The notes below the pieces were generated by a model, which was not told the origin of the DNA, made no database searches, and worked only from the letters and a program-made list of their open reading frames with translations. A DNA stretch of 64,000 bases from Perkinsus olseni. Lineage: Eukaryota > Perkinsozoa > Perkinsida > Perkinsidae. The stretch's first letter is position 1, and every line of letters starts with the position of its first letter. The position numbers were made by a program, and so were the translations under genes. Below are positions 11,591-23,400 of this stretch, one piece after another. The stretch lies in assembly GCA_013115135.1 (NCBI GenBank), contig JABANP010000177.1:33029-97028 (forward strand). Reading direction: 5' to 3'.

Positions 11591-12370
11591 TTCACCTACA
11601 GTGTATTCTCATTTCTGAGTTCTACTACCGAAATTGCATTGTAGAAGGTTCCCAACGAGGCTGCGGAAGGATTAACGGCGCCTAATAGCCGGCGCCAATC
11701 TCCGCAACCGTCTTGCGTTTTTTACCTTCAAGTGTTACCACTGTGTTCATGGCGGTAACTCGGGGGCGTTGGCTGTAATGCTACTATCACCGTTGGGTCA
11801 TTGTAGAATGCGCACGATGAGCCTGATGGGTGATTCCTCATCCATGAGCCTGTATTGTTAGCCTTCTGCCTGTCAAATGGCTACAGTTACTACGCATGGT
11901 TACCGGGCCCGAGGCGCAGACCTTTCATATTCTGCTAAGACGGTCAAGTCGGATGATACAAGAGCCGCCGTTTAGTTCTGCGGTGATGATGTAGCTCAAT
12001 GAGTTTCAGTCTGCATGTACACAATGACGACGAAGACAGAGGGGTGCCTAGCGTTACACTATCATAGTCCGACTATTTAACTTGGGAGAAAGTTACATAG
12101 ACACTTAACAATGATGTTTAGATATCTGAAATGTTTTGGCGTCGGGGGGTTTAGGAGTAATTCTATTCATGACAATGCCACGAACAGCGTGATCTGATCG
12201 GGATCCTCGTACTTACTAGGCCGTCCTAACAGAGCTTGCCCTTGCGGTTGGAGAGTTGCAGTAGTCCATGAGAGGCCCACTCAGAGAGGTGGGTCCTGGA
12301 ACCACCTTAGGATCCCAGGTTCGGTCCCCTCCATCACATTGCGTATTGTGATGCTGGATTTACCGTGTGG
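10300..12370 (+). repeat. Segmental duplication, copy A
   Basis: This is the partner of the inverted block at 5470-7560. It runs directly into the EF-hand 5' region (12355-12850), which has its own same-orientation partner at 2755-4375. The reference order is therefore preserved here and broken up in the other two places. Confidence 0.6.
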
Positions 12371-12736
12371 TAGCTACTCCAGAGGAAACAAACTTCGATC
12401 ATGCACTTTTTTCAGGGCTGATGTCCGCATATTATGTACATCACGGTTCTCATACTATTTCATCTCTCCACGATGCTCAAAAAGCTTGACATTGACAAGT
12501 GTGTACCCCCTGAGATCGCTCTTGTGTTCAGTCTCGTAATTTACTGAGCCAGTCGCCCGCAACTTTAGAGTTATTACCCTCCGTGTTACGAACAGGTTCT
12601 CTCCTAATACAGCGTCGGGCACTAGAAGCCGAAAAAGAGCTGCCATCGTGTCATCATGGCGTTTTAGCGCAAGCTCACGACTTCAGTTCACTGGCCTCCC
12701 TTCCCGCGATATTTCCCACACGGTAACCGTTCACCC
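12355..12736 (+). promoter_or_regulatory. Upstream region of the EF-hand gene, duplicated at 2.75-4.2 kb
   Basis: This non-coding DNA directly precedes the EF-hand ATG. The similarity to 2755-3061 plus 4163-4250 spans the whole stretch, so promoter and exon 1 were duplicated together. No TATA box or other defined element was identified. Confidence 0.4.
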
Positions 12737-15585
12737 ATGAAACAGGTCCAACTGCCTCCACCACTGGCAGGAAGCCGAGAACCACCTCCCGACTTCCGAA
12801 AAGAGCCTCCAGGTGAAGGTTGACTCTCCGGCGATGGCCACGGGCTCCGATATCTCAGAAACCTCCGAAGAGAAGGCTGTAGTGCCAAAATTACCAATTC
12901 CGATGCGCCAAGTTAGCGAGGTAAGCTCATCCATTCACCTGGTAGGTTCTGTTTTGTTGTTTGCGGGCTTCGAGGGTGCATGAATGATTATGTGAGTTTG
13001 TTCAGCGAAACGGTCGAGCCGAAGATGCTTCCGTTCTGGACGCATTCCTGATACCGGGGATACAGGAGAATCTTTTCACCAATGAACAGGTGAGGAGAAA
13101 AATCGCGGCGATTGATGTGATCGGGTTCACTTTAGATCGCTGAGGCATTCAGGAGTATTGACTCGGATGGCAATGGCTATCTTGATGAATCTGACGTGAG
13201 TTACCGTGAAGCATTGTCTATGTTGTTCATAGACAGAGGGGCCAGTGAGCGTGTGAGTTTATAGTCCAACGCCGGTTCCGGCCGAGTTAATCTGTTACCG
13301 GCGTTCACTGTTGGGGACAAAGGCCAGTCAGCATCTGCTTAGTAAAATCACAGATTAATGGAAATTATGTCTACGGATCTCTGCGTGGTACTTCCCAGGG
13401 TTGTCCTCTATCATGCCAATTATACCGACTTATCCCGCTCGATAGCGTAGCCGTGAGCATCACAGTGGCTGGGCGTCGTGCCAGCGTCAAATTGTAGGAC
13501 AGAAGTGGTGGTCTGTTTCTGAGAAATCAATTCCCACCATTAGTCACCCATCATTAGCGCTTTTCGTAGTTACGGCAAGTACTAGCTCTGTCGGGAGAAA
13601 CAGTCACTAACGAAGAGATACAAGAGATGATAAGGATGGTCGATAATAACGGCAGCGGTTACGTTAAGTGCGGACTGACGATTTAGGGCGCGCGCTTTTT
13701 GTCATGCGCTTGGGCGAGCGAGTTTTGGCTCATAGTAGCGCTCGCCCGGTGACCTTCCTTGGGAATGTGCTACCCGACTTATCAGTTACCGAGAGTTCGC
13801 AGAGTTGTTTTTGAAGCCGTCATTACTATTCCGCAATGTGGAACTGGAAGAGAGGACGAAACAGAGGATGTCGCTGTGGGATTATCATGCTAAGTAACGA
13901 TCAAGATACCAGCGTAACGATGCCGTATTGCTCTAACACTCCCACAAGGGTAACTGGGGCTTGCTCGTAGTTTAGGCTCATTTTCTTCGGTCCGCTACGC
14001 TACTCAGTCAGTAAGCGCTTATATCCATCTAGGGGACGTGCGCGCCTCGAATAAGGGTGAATTTGTGCCATGGGGCTCTATTCATAGCATCCTTCCTAAC
14101 GCGCCTCCATACACCACCACGATCCTCAAAATCTTCCCCAACCGACTTCAACCGTTTAGAGGACTCCTGAGACTAGGACTACTCCTACCGCTGATTCTAC
14201 TACCACTAATGCACATGAACTTTTCCGTTCGGGATTTTTCGGTAACTTAAAATGACCCGCGAATGACGGCGTTGATAGGTACGGGTATAATCCCGACTTC
14301 GAAGTGGAGTTCGAGCGTGCTGTAGAGCAGAGGGAAAATCAAATCAAAGAAGGTGATTGTCGAGTTATCCTGGAGCATTCTCCGAGATGACAGTGGTCTC
14401 TCTTCAGCCCGCTTTGTCGGCGGTTTAACGCGAGACTCCCGGCGTGATATCCTTACTGCCTTCACCGAGAGCGAGGCTGGGTCGAGCGTCAAGCCATCGC
14501 AGATCAAAAAGATATTCCACAAGTTTCAGGAGATCGATAAGGATGGTTCGGGAATGATAGACTACGAGGAATTTAGAAAGGTGTTGTAATAGGATATTCC
14601 TCAGACCACGTAGCGACAACAGTAGGCACTTCTGAAGGAGGATACGCCGATGCTTCGGCGGCTGTTTGCGATATTTGATACGGATGGATCGGGGGAAATA
14701 GATGTTAAGGAATTCATAGGTTAGTTGGGGGGGCTTAATGTATACTGGTGTGACCTGGATTTTACACGGCGAGTGTGATTTCCGAATGTCATCACGCCCG
14801 CTTGTTTTTTACACTCGAGGATGTCCAGTTTCTTGGGCCTGAGCGGTGCTTTGGTGTAGGTTACCTATAGGCGCGAATTCAGTAGCAGAAATATGGACAC
14901 GTTTAGAAGCATCAGATTGATGTGAAAACTCCGTAGAGTTCAATCCGTCATGGGATGGTTCCCAAGTTGGACGCCCATGCTACTACTATGTCTCGCTAGC
15001 TGTTTCCTGACTTTTGTCAATACTCGTGATTATCCTTTCAGTTGGGTTATCCACCTATACCGATGCACCTCCGAAGGACAAGTTGAAGTTTGCCTTTATG
15101 ATGTTCGATGAGGACGGCAGTGGCTTCATTGACAAGGCTGAGCTGTTGAAAATTCTCAGGGCCAACTCGCCTGGTAGTACACGTTGTGCGCATGTCTGTG
15201 GCAACACTTCTCTCGGCGTCCCATACTAGCAGTGATAGTACGCTGGGCTGCCAAAATGTCGATTTTATGTCTTTGTACCTGTGTCGTGATATTTTCTCGG
15301 GTGAAGAGTAGCAGTATTCGAACCCCGACCACGCACGGCCTGGCAGTCACTGTCGATTGTAACGGTGACAATTTAGGTGACATATCTGAAGCGTGGTTAG
15401 ACCGGCGAGCTGAGGTACTCTATGGAGAAGTGAAGCTGCCGGTGGGAGCTAAGATATCGATGGAAAAGTTTACGGAACTGGCCGAGTCCAATCCTCAACT
15501 CTTGATACCGGCCTTCCAGGAACTTCGTGAAATCGACACTACACTGGATGTAGTCAGGCGGTGCTGGTTGCCTCGGTCGGTGTGA
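12737..15585 (+). CDS. Five-EF-hand calcium-binding protein with a calcineurin-B-like C-terminal half
   Basis: Eleven exons join in phase: 12737-12812, 12859-12920, 13006-13089, 13136-13195, 13570-13667, 13786-13893, 14279-14352, 14408-14580, 14626-14719, 15042-15173 and 15377-15585, giving about 390 aa. Five EF-hand loops are visible, all with Asp at position 1: DSDGNGYLDESD, DNNGSGYVNYRE, DKDGSGMIDYEE, DTDGSGEIDVKE and DEDGSGFIDKAE. The last three have the spacing of calcineurin B and related sensors (LRRLFAIFDTDGSG, then FAFMMFDEDGSG). The N-terminus is Pro-rich and has no membrane segment or kinase domain. A role as a Ca2+ sensor or regulatory subunit is inferred. The start was chosen as the first ATG of an exon whose phase fits. 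The duplicated copy of this exon at about 4250 is ruined. Confidence 0.85.
13710..13746. repeat. Intronic 9-bp inverted repeat
   Basis: GGGCGAGCG and CGCTCGCCC pair perfectly around a 19-nt loop inside the fifth intron of the EF-hand gene. A related string, TAGCGCTCGCCC, recurs near 17765. Confidence 0.5.
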
Positions 15586-16004
15586 GCGTACTGGATGCAC
15601 CATCGTGAGTCACGATTCGTGACTTAGCGCAACCTGAACTCGACGAATTAGTAAAAACATCGGCAACCTTGTGCGGCGAAATGAAACTACTGCAGATCAC
15701 TGATAGTGGGCTACTAATGGTAGCTCGACTACTCAATGGGGCAGAGCGTTTTCTATGGGACGTCCCTAGAGTCTGAAGCGCTCGAGTATCAGCAGTTACA
15801 AATGCAAGAGCTCAAGTGGGGCTCGTCTTAGTCATAGTCATTCACAGGTGTCTGAGGGCTCTAAGTCCAACAAGAGGAGAAGGAGTTTACTCCTAGGATG
15901 ATGGTCCTCATGATATATGATAGTCTCGACGCTGCTGCGTTGTGTTATCTCTAATGATACGGGATTATGATGCTGTTCTCTGCTAGTTGGGCCTTCTTTC
16001 TTTC
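15586..16004. other. Intergenic stretch, nothing recognised
   Basis: This is a short gap between the EF-hand and HAD-like genes. No promoter element was identified. Confidence 0.5.
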
Positions 16005-17393
16005 ATGATGTCAGCGTCATCATCAGCTGTGACTGGTGCCCTTGTTGGTGGTCACAGTGATTCGTTGTGCTGTTGTTGTGATGATGGCGCGGAGGAGGGC
16101 AGTATTGAGCCCCCTATACGGGGGCGACCATCCCTATTCATATTCGACTGGGATGATACTTTATTTCCTACCACAGCTTTCCTTGAGCACAGCGCTCTCG
16201 ATGAGGCGGAGGCAGACAAGGCTGAGGCTGCTTTTTTGTAAGCGCCGCTCGAATCAGTTCTCTGATTGTTTCCGATTTTTTGCTCGTGATATATTTCCAC
16301 AAAAACGCCAACATAGTACGGGAGCTACTAGAGGTTATTTGGGATCACTACAGACAAAATTTGGTATATCCAGTACGTCACACTTAACCTTAAAATATCT
16401 GTGTAGATTCTCGTAAAATCTTGAGAGATTAGTTGTCGAGATAAAAATTCGGGCTCGGAGAGCAATTGAATGGGTATGCCACTGTAATAAAATAAGCTGC
16501 TGTCAGGTCCTGCTTAGAGGCTGCTGGAAAAGTTCTTCGAGAAGCAGTGGATATGAGTAAGGGCAGCAAGGTCCATATTGTAACTGCTGCCGATCCAGCC
16601 TGGGTTTATAAGTGTGCCCGGAGGTAGGAGAGGTGGCCAGGCTTAGTCAATTCGTCAGTCTATCGGAAATTTTGTAAGCATACTGTTGACGAACTGCGCG
16701 TTTTTTCTCACTTGAAACGACGCTGAGTGGAGATTTATTTCGGTCGAAAAAGTTGTCCAGATCTGATCCAAACCGTTTAAGGTGTGAATGTTGAGAGCGG
16801 ATCAGGTCAGGAATTCGTCAGATCAGGTTCGTACAGATCTCGAATGCTGTGAGTTTCAGAAAACTGGATTTTAGAATTCTTTTCGTTTTGGTTCAGAGTA
16901 ACTCGGTTCCACTTTTTCCGACCGGACTGTATGAGTGCGCGACTGAGGGGAGATAGCGATTTGATTAGTACCCATAACTTGGCGTGGCGAGTAAACCGTC
17001 CCCTGTGAACGAGCTGATCTTTGTTTTTCAAGGATTGTCCTCCGGCAATTACGCGAGTACACTCTTAATGAATTGCAAACCCTCGGAATGATGCTAAGTC
17101 GAGATTTTAATGCGTGGCTGAGGCAGATAATGGCCGAATTTTTGGCCGATTGCCTGAAGCAAGAACTGCTCGTGTTTTTCCGTAGATCCTCCTCTGGCAT
17201 TCTACCCCTAATTGATGGTATTAACCCGAGGGTGGAAGTTAAGAGTACCATCGGGTTGGCTAGTAAAGCCCGTTCAATGGTTCGTGCCTTGAAGTGCCGG
17301 CGTGAGCGTACCGATGGCGGGCATGTTAGTCTGGTGAGAAATTTCGCACGGTATTTTGCGATGCACTCGTCCAGTTGGTGCAGGTACTGGTAG
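16005..17393 (+). CDS. HAD-superfamily-like protein (possible phosphatase), 3' part uncertain
   Basis: Exon 1 (16005-16237) contains LFIFDWDDTLFPT, which is HAD motif I (hhhhDxDxT/L) with the nucleophile Asp and the general acid two residues later. Exon 2 (16507-16623) joins in phase and holds KVHIVTAADPAWV, which fits motif II (hydrophobic strand then Thr). Exon 3 (17033-17393) is open and in phase, but I cannot find the conserved Lys or the acidic motifs III/IV in it. This part may be mis-modelled, or the gene may be truncated. Proteins with the DWDDTL...VTNA pattern occur widely in protists and plants as uncharacterised HAD-like proteins. The substrate is unknown. The start is the first of two ATGs at 16005. 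Confidence 0.55.
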
Positions 17394-19255
17394 GAAACAG
17401 TAGATGTGATTTGAACCCGGCAAGACTGCTGTCGAGGCTCTTACCGAGGAAGCTACGTTAAATGCGTCAAGATGAAATCAGTACTATAAGGGCGGGGTTG
17501 GCTGATGGCACGGATCCTGCAGGTTCCCTCGGTGGACGATTTGTCGAAGCAGCTGTCAAAGCTAAGCTCCGTACTACCGCGCATCGTCGCTGAAGAGTCT
17601 CACAAAACTTACGTTATGTGTCCTGAGGAGGCCAGAGCGATGAAGAGCAACAACGTCGTCGTCAAACAACCTATACCCGGCAGAAGTGCTAGGGGCAACA
17701 CACAAGGCAATGGCATCAGGCAACGCCTTCATAGTGATGCAAGTGAGGGTTGGGAGGGTGTAAATAGCGCTCGCCCTGGTGATCGATTGTGATAGGTACG
17801 TCGGCTGGAAGCGGGGTGGATGACGCATAGTTGCTGGACGCTTGATGAGGCTTATGTCCATCGTTTCAGTTGGCGCGTTTTTTCGAGAGGCCCGAATGTT
17901 TGTAATATGGTAGAGTGATGGTGGATAATTATTCTGTGGGTATATTGATGATTATTATTGCTACTGTTGTCATTACACTGCTCACAAAGGTTGGTCTAAC
18001 ACGACGATCACACGGTGACCGTCGTCGTTGTCGTATTAGTCCTTACTGGTCATAGGTCGGGTGGAGGCGTAGGTCTCTACTCGTCCAAAATGATGTTCTT
18101 TTCTGTTGTACTGACCTGCTCTGTCAGAACAACGAGGGGGATGGTCTGTTAGCAGCCTCTGGCGCTTATCCGCCACTAGACTAGGTAGACTCTCATAGGG
18201 TCCGCCATTTCTGATGCTAGCCTTGCATCTATGCTCGGTGTGTCGCCAGTGGAAGTTTGGTGGAGCCGTGGGTGGTTCAACTCCACTATGCTTTGAACCG
18301 GAAGGTCCTTGGTTCTATTCTTGGTGGCCGTACTGATGCCAGTTTTACAGTATTTGCGCCAGTGGCTGCTTAATTGAGCTGCTCTTTCTCTGTCACTTTG
18401 GCTAAGCCCCGCTGCACTTGTGTAGTGGTGCTCAGCCGTCGCATTATACTATTGCCGTTGCTCGCTTTGCCCTCAGCGTTGGTGTTTCGGGTGATTCTCC
18501 GCGGCCTTTCGGTGGTAATTTGCGAGATAATCTCGGCCTCCTTTGTAATGTGGGTACCTGGAACATCGATGTTCTCAGCGGGCCCTGGGCGGGAGAAACA
18601 TCGGCTGTAATAAAATCACACTTATTATTATTTACTCATTTCGGGACGGTCGTCCATACTCTTTTTCTCTTGTCGCTCCTGACTGCGTAGGGAAGGCTTT
18701 CCTTGCACTGTCTTTGGTGTTTCGTTCGAACAGGAGTGTGGTAGAAGGCATCTGAGATCACGGCGGCTCCTCGTGTTCTTCTCAGCCGTCACGAGGCTGC
18801 TGTTTGGTTCGTGCTTCCAGCTGGTCGGTGAGAGCACCTAGAACCTTCTTTGGTCAGTGTTCTGATCTCTTCGAATGGTGTGCCGTCGACTGGAGAAATG
18901 CTGTGTGGCAAGGGCCTTGGGGAGCATATCGTTACTGAGTCCTTGAAGGTCGGCGCTGTCGGAAACAATTGGGGACTGGATAGCGCCAGTGGTGGTACGG
19001 GGAAGGATTATTCAGATTGTTTCCCGTAAGGCTATAGCGAGCCTTTAGTGTGATGTCTAAGGGGGACGTGTGACGATTCTCCCGGTCTCTCAGCGTGCTC
19101 GGCTCTTCTGCCTGCTGTACACAGGGTTCTGAGTGGAACAGAGATGATTGCGATCGAAATAAGGGCTTCTCTGGCCTCAGTGGGATACGTTCTTACAAGG
19201 CGAATCGAAAGTCGTTTACTACGTCAGTTCTACGATGTAGATTTTTCTTCTATGG
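17394..19255 (+). other. Unresolved stretch with scattered open segments
   Basis: Several + strand segments look coding but lack a joinable frame: SVDDLSKQLSKLSSVLPRIV (about 17525), GGSTPLCFEPEGPWFYSWW (about 18270), LGLLCNVGTWNIDVLSGPW (about 18535) and GLGEHIVTESLKVGAVGNNW (about 18915). They may be exons of one or more unrecognised genes, or remnants. I could not assign a family or firm splice sites. Confidence 0.3.
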
Positions 19256-20113
19256 ATGACTCCGGAGGACATACAAGGTCTACAGCAGCTGCTCACGGAG
19301 GAGTTTCCCATCGAACAGCAACACAGATGTGTTCATGGGCTTGTGAAACGAAAGAGGATGTCCGAGCAAGAAGCGCTGGCAGTTCACCGAGAGTGAGCGT
19401 TCTTGCATCATGCAGGTTGCATGCCGTCGCCGACGTTGTTATTCTAGTGATGGTGTTGTTTCTGTTTCTGTTGTTCTTGTTGATGCCGTTGCTGTTGCTT
19501 CGAGGGCCTGTCAGACCCTTCAGTGTTTGTGATATCATACATCAGTTACGAGAAGGGTTTATGCTTGTTACGGTCGAGGGAGGGGCTTAGAAGATTGGCT
19601 GGTTGTAACTCAACTGGCGTCAGGTTTTATAGGCGGCAGCAAACTCCCGCTACTTGCGGGGTTACGTCGGTGGCGATGGTCTTGGCGTCGATGAGCGGGA
19701 AGATTCTGAGCGATGAGGAGATGCTGCAGGTGGAATTCTTTGCGGTACGCAAAGATACCATCCTGAAAGAGGGACTAACGCTAGCTCAATTGTGCGATAG
19801 TTGCCGTATGATGGGATGGGACACAGCCATTGTGAGACCGCAAAGTGCAGCAGAGTTGGAGCGCCTCTTTGCGCACAGCAAAGATTTTTTTATTCTGAAT
19901 TATGATATGGCGGAGGCCGGGCAAGTCCCTTGGGGAGGACACTTCGCTCCGGTAGGTGGGTATCATAAGGAGACAGCGAGTGTGTTGCTGCTGGATCCAT
20001 GGCCATATACTGAGCCTGTGTGGATTGGTCTACAGAAGATACTCACCTCTATGCAGGGTGTCGACAGGAAGTCGGGGGAAGCGAGAGGCATACTGAGGAT
20101 TACCATGTCATGA
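19256..20113 (+). CDS. Phytochelatin synthase-like (glutathione gamma-glutamylcysteinyltransferase) catalytic domain
   Basis: The catalytic core reads FYRRQQTPATCGVTS, then GLTLAQLCDSC, then GGHFAPVGGYH, then VLLLDPWPY. These match the peptidase C83 fold of phytochelatin synthases, with the Cys, His and Asp of the catalytic triad all present. The family cleaves glutathione and joins gamma-Glu-Cys units, usually in heavy-metal detoxification. The best model has exon 1 at 19256-19392 (MTPEDIQGLQQLL), exon 2 from about 19522 to 19558 and exon 3 from about 19591 to 20113. The joins are in phase, but the second intron would be only about 33 bp. No second, Cys-rich C-terminal domain is present, so the protein resembles the short bacterial forms. 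A hydrolase-only activity is possible. Confidence 0.75.
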
Positions 20114-20408
20114 TTGTGCACGCAGCTGGACGACGGAAAGATGGGCAATTCGGAACTCTCGTTTTTCTGGATTTCTGGTTTCGCTGCTGCTGTTGTTACA
20201 GATCTTTTCTCACAGTTTTATCCGAGTTGAGTTATCCGCAATTTTTCGGCCATCGATTTTTATGAGCCTGCTGAGCATACCTGGGGCATTTTGATAATGC
20301 TTCCTGTATGCCTGTCCCATTCTGGCGAGGCAGTGGTATCCCTACCGAAAGTCTTTCTCAAGTTTTTTCAATTCGTTTTGACATAATTATAATTACCGAT
20401 TACGTGTA

Positions 20409-23400
20409 ATGGCAACAGATGAAGCTGTTCAAGTGGGGACTCCCGAAGCAGTCCTCGTCCAGGAGAGGAGTAGTAGCGCCCATGACGGCTATAGGAAGGA
20501 GCCCGCTGGTTGTTACCATCGTCATCAGGTCCTCGTAGTGGCAGTGGCGATACGGAGCTCACGTCACCATATATTTTTATGAGAGAACATGCATGGTTCT
20601 GTACACCAGATGTCAAGGTGATGGCGGCTGAATTTCGCCTTATTTTCGACTATTAGTATATATTCGCCAAATGCTCGAGTTGTTTTTCACGGAAGAAAAC
20701 TGCCTTTTCGCAAAAAATGCTTTTTCGCGGAAAAAATACAGCTTTTTTTCGCGAAAAAAAACTCTCTCGCGAAATGCTCAATGTGTTTTTCTCGGAGCGA
20801 TTTGACTACATTCCACATCGCCATTTACGCGTCTTCCACGTGGCGAAAACGCTAATTCACGTATTACGGGTTAAACTCAAGTATAAGGTTTTTGTTATAG
20901 ATATTGGTTAAGAGGTAAATACCGCCCATTAGATGTGCGCTAGCTTTCCGATGTTGATACAGTGTTCTTATTCCGTTAGCTTTGTTGACAATTGTGTTGC
21001 TCAGGCTCCGGGGTTGTTGACGATATCAGAAAGTGCCTCCACGTTACACTTCGAGCCGGACCCTCGGTTTGAACGTGTGCGGACTGAGGGTATGGGAGCT
21101 TATCAGGTGAGAACACAACCGCTCTGCCATTGGACCATATCGCTCGTGCTCTTCTAGGCCTACATAGATCTGAGAGACTTGGTGGAATGTGGGGCTGTTA
21201 CTGTCCCGACCAGCGAGTATGAAGGGGAACCGGTCCCGCAAGGTAGTGTAGGCATCACTGCTGCATAGCCAGTTTGATGGCATCGTCGCGTAGGGACGTT
21301 CGGTCACTATGGCGAGACCGACCCCGATGAGTACGCCGCCCATTTCCTGCAACTGCAGGTGAGACCGCGCTCTCGTTCCTTCTGTTGAGTCTCTCGTTTT
21401 AGTTGAGCACGCTGCATGGACGTCGCAAGCACAGAGTTGGATCTGTGGGTTCCGTGTTGAGCGATGCCTCCACGGGCAGCCCTTCACAGCAGCAACAAGT
21501 ACCTCTGTCGGACGACAATGTCGTCGTTTTTCAAGTAGGTTTGGCGGCTTAGGGTTGGGATTATTTTTTTCACATTCAGTTTCCCAGTCGTGAGAAGCTG
21601 TATAAGGTGGCCCATAGCCTGATTGATATTATTGATGATATTGCTGAGGAGAGAAGAGGTAATACTGAGAGAATGGGGCTTCGGGTTTGCAGAATTACCA
21701 GGGACGCTTAAGAGAAACTACTGCTGTTGAAGGGGGACTCGAGCCTGGATTACGGGGGCTCTTTCCTCTGCAATTTCGTCAATAACAGAGCTTATAGGAA
21801 TAATATTTATTAGGATGGTAAATGACGGTCAACTGCGTACACTCGTGCTAAATCCCCTGTGACGCGTCGAGTGGTTTTGTCGAGGGGAACTACAGTAGTG
21901 TAAGGTTATCTCCGCAGCGGCAGTGCTGTCATGCACAACGTCAACTCATTTAACGTTAACGTGAACTTAACGCGAACGGTATGTTCAACCCATGAACGTG
22001 AACTGTATGATTTTTGAGATGCTTTTGCGAGTTCTGTGAACGACGCTCAAGTATCATGGCGGCTATCATTTCGGTGAGGGGTCGCCCGGCTCCGCACTTC
22101 GCTCGATCCTTCACTCAGTCGGTGAGGCGGCGGACATGAAGCTGAAAATTCTCTGGGCGATTGCGACTTGCAACGTATCGTAATTTGCATGTCGGGGAGT
22201 TAAACTTGAGTATTATCATTGCTATTGTTTCGGCGAGGGGTCGTCTCAGTCATCATTGTCGTTTTAATTGCTCAGTGAAAGGAGGTTGTACAGACATCAG
22301 CACTCTCACGGAAGTGCCGTTCAGCTGCAGTGCTGTTGTAGAGGAGCTTGCTAAGATGGGCTTGACTGATGGTGGGCCTGCCGCGACTCCTGCTCGCTCG
22401 CACGCCAAGCGCTCCTTCTGCAGATAAGAGTGTTTCAAATACGACCGGTCAGGCCGGCAACGGCGGCCAGGTGGATCATGGAAAGCCGGGCATGGTTTCG
22501 TCGCCGTCCCGAGTAGTGATTGCTGCCGCTGTGAGTGCTGTGTGTGATGAGATGGTTTGCAGGTTGACGTAGTGGCTATCAGCGAGATCCAAGGCTCATC
22601 GTCATCCGAGGAGGGCGAGGATCAGGACTCGGCCGCCCCCCTGCTGACGATACCAGTGGATGATGAAAGTGCTCTGCAGTATATACAAAAGTAGTATCAT
22701 GAGAGTATCTAGATTGATCATAGCGTGGGACGAGGGCAGCGTTGATACGAATAACAGAGGAATCCTGTAGAATACACAAAGACATCGGTATTGATGCTCT
22801 TCATTATCGGGTGGTACGTATGACAGCTTAGTCTGCTGAGGCTCTCCTCGCCATGCTGTATATATAAGTGTCTGCAGCATATGAAAGCAGTATCGAGGTT
22901 TTTCGAGGTATCGGATGACGGTAGTCTCAATTCTAACGCTGTTCCAACATTAATATTCTCGAAGAGAAAATGACGCCGGTTTTTACGTCACATCCTCATT
23001 CAGTACTACTATCTAGGCCGCGTTTTTTTTCGCAGTACATTGTGACGATCATGCAGCAGTATCTTTTCCATTTGCAGTCACTTGGATGTGAAGGACCCTT
23101 GGTTGTTGACACGGAGGGCTGCGGCTACACTGTCGGACCATCTCCCTATTATGTTGCGGTTCACGGTAACCATTCTGAGGACTTCCTGCTCTTAGTGATG
23201 TTTTTGCTTTTCAGCAATGGACTCTATCATACTCGCCCAAGGTGCACGGCATCTCTCTGGACAATTTCTACAGGTAATTTCGTGGCGCAGTGACGCTTCC
23301 ATACTGATGTGTTGTTCTTTCGACAAGGCACATGGAGCGGATGCCCTGCCCGTCTATTCTGCTTATAAAAGACACCGAGGGGACAGTGTTCGGTGCCCTG

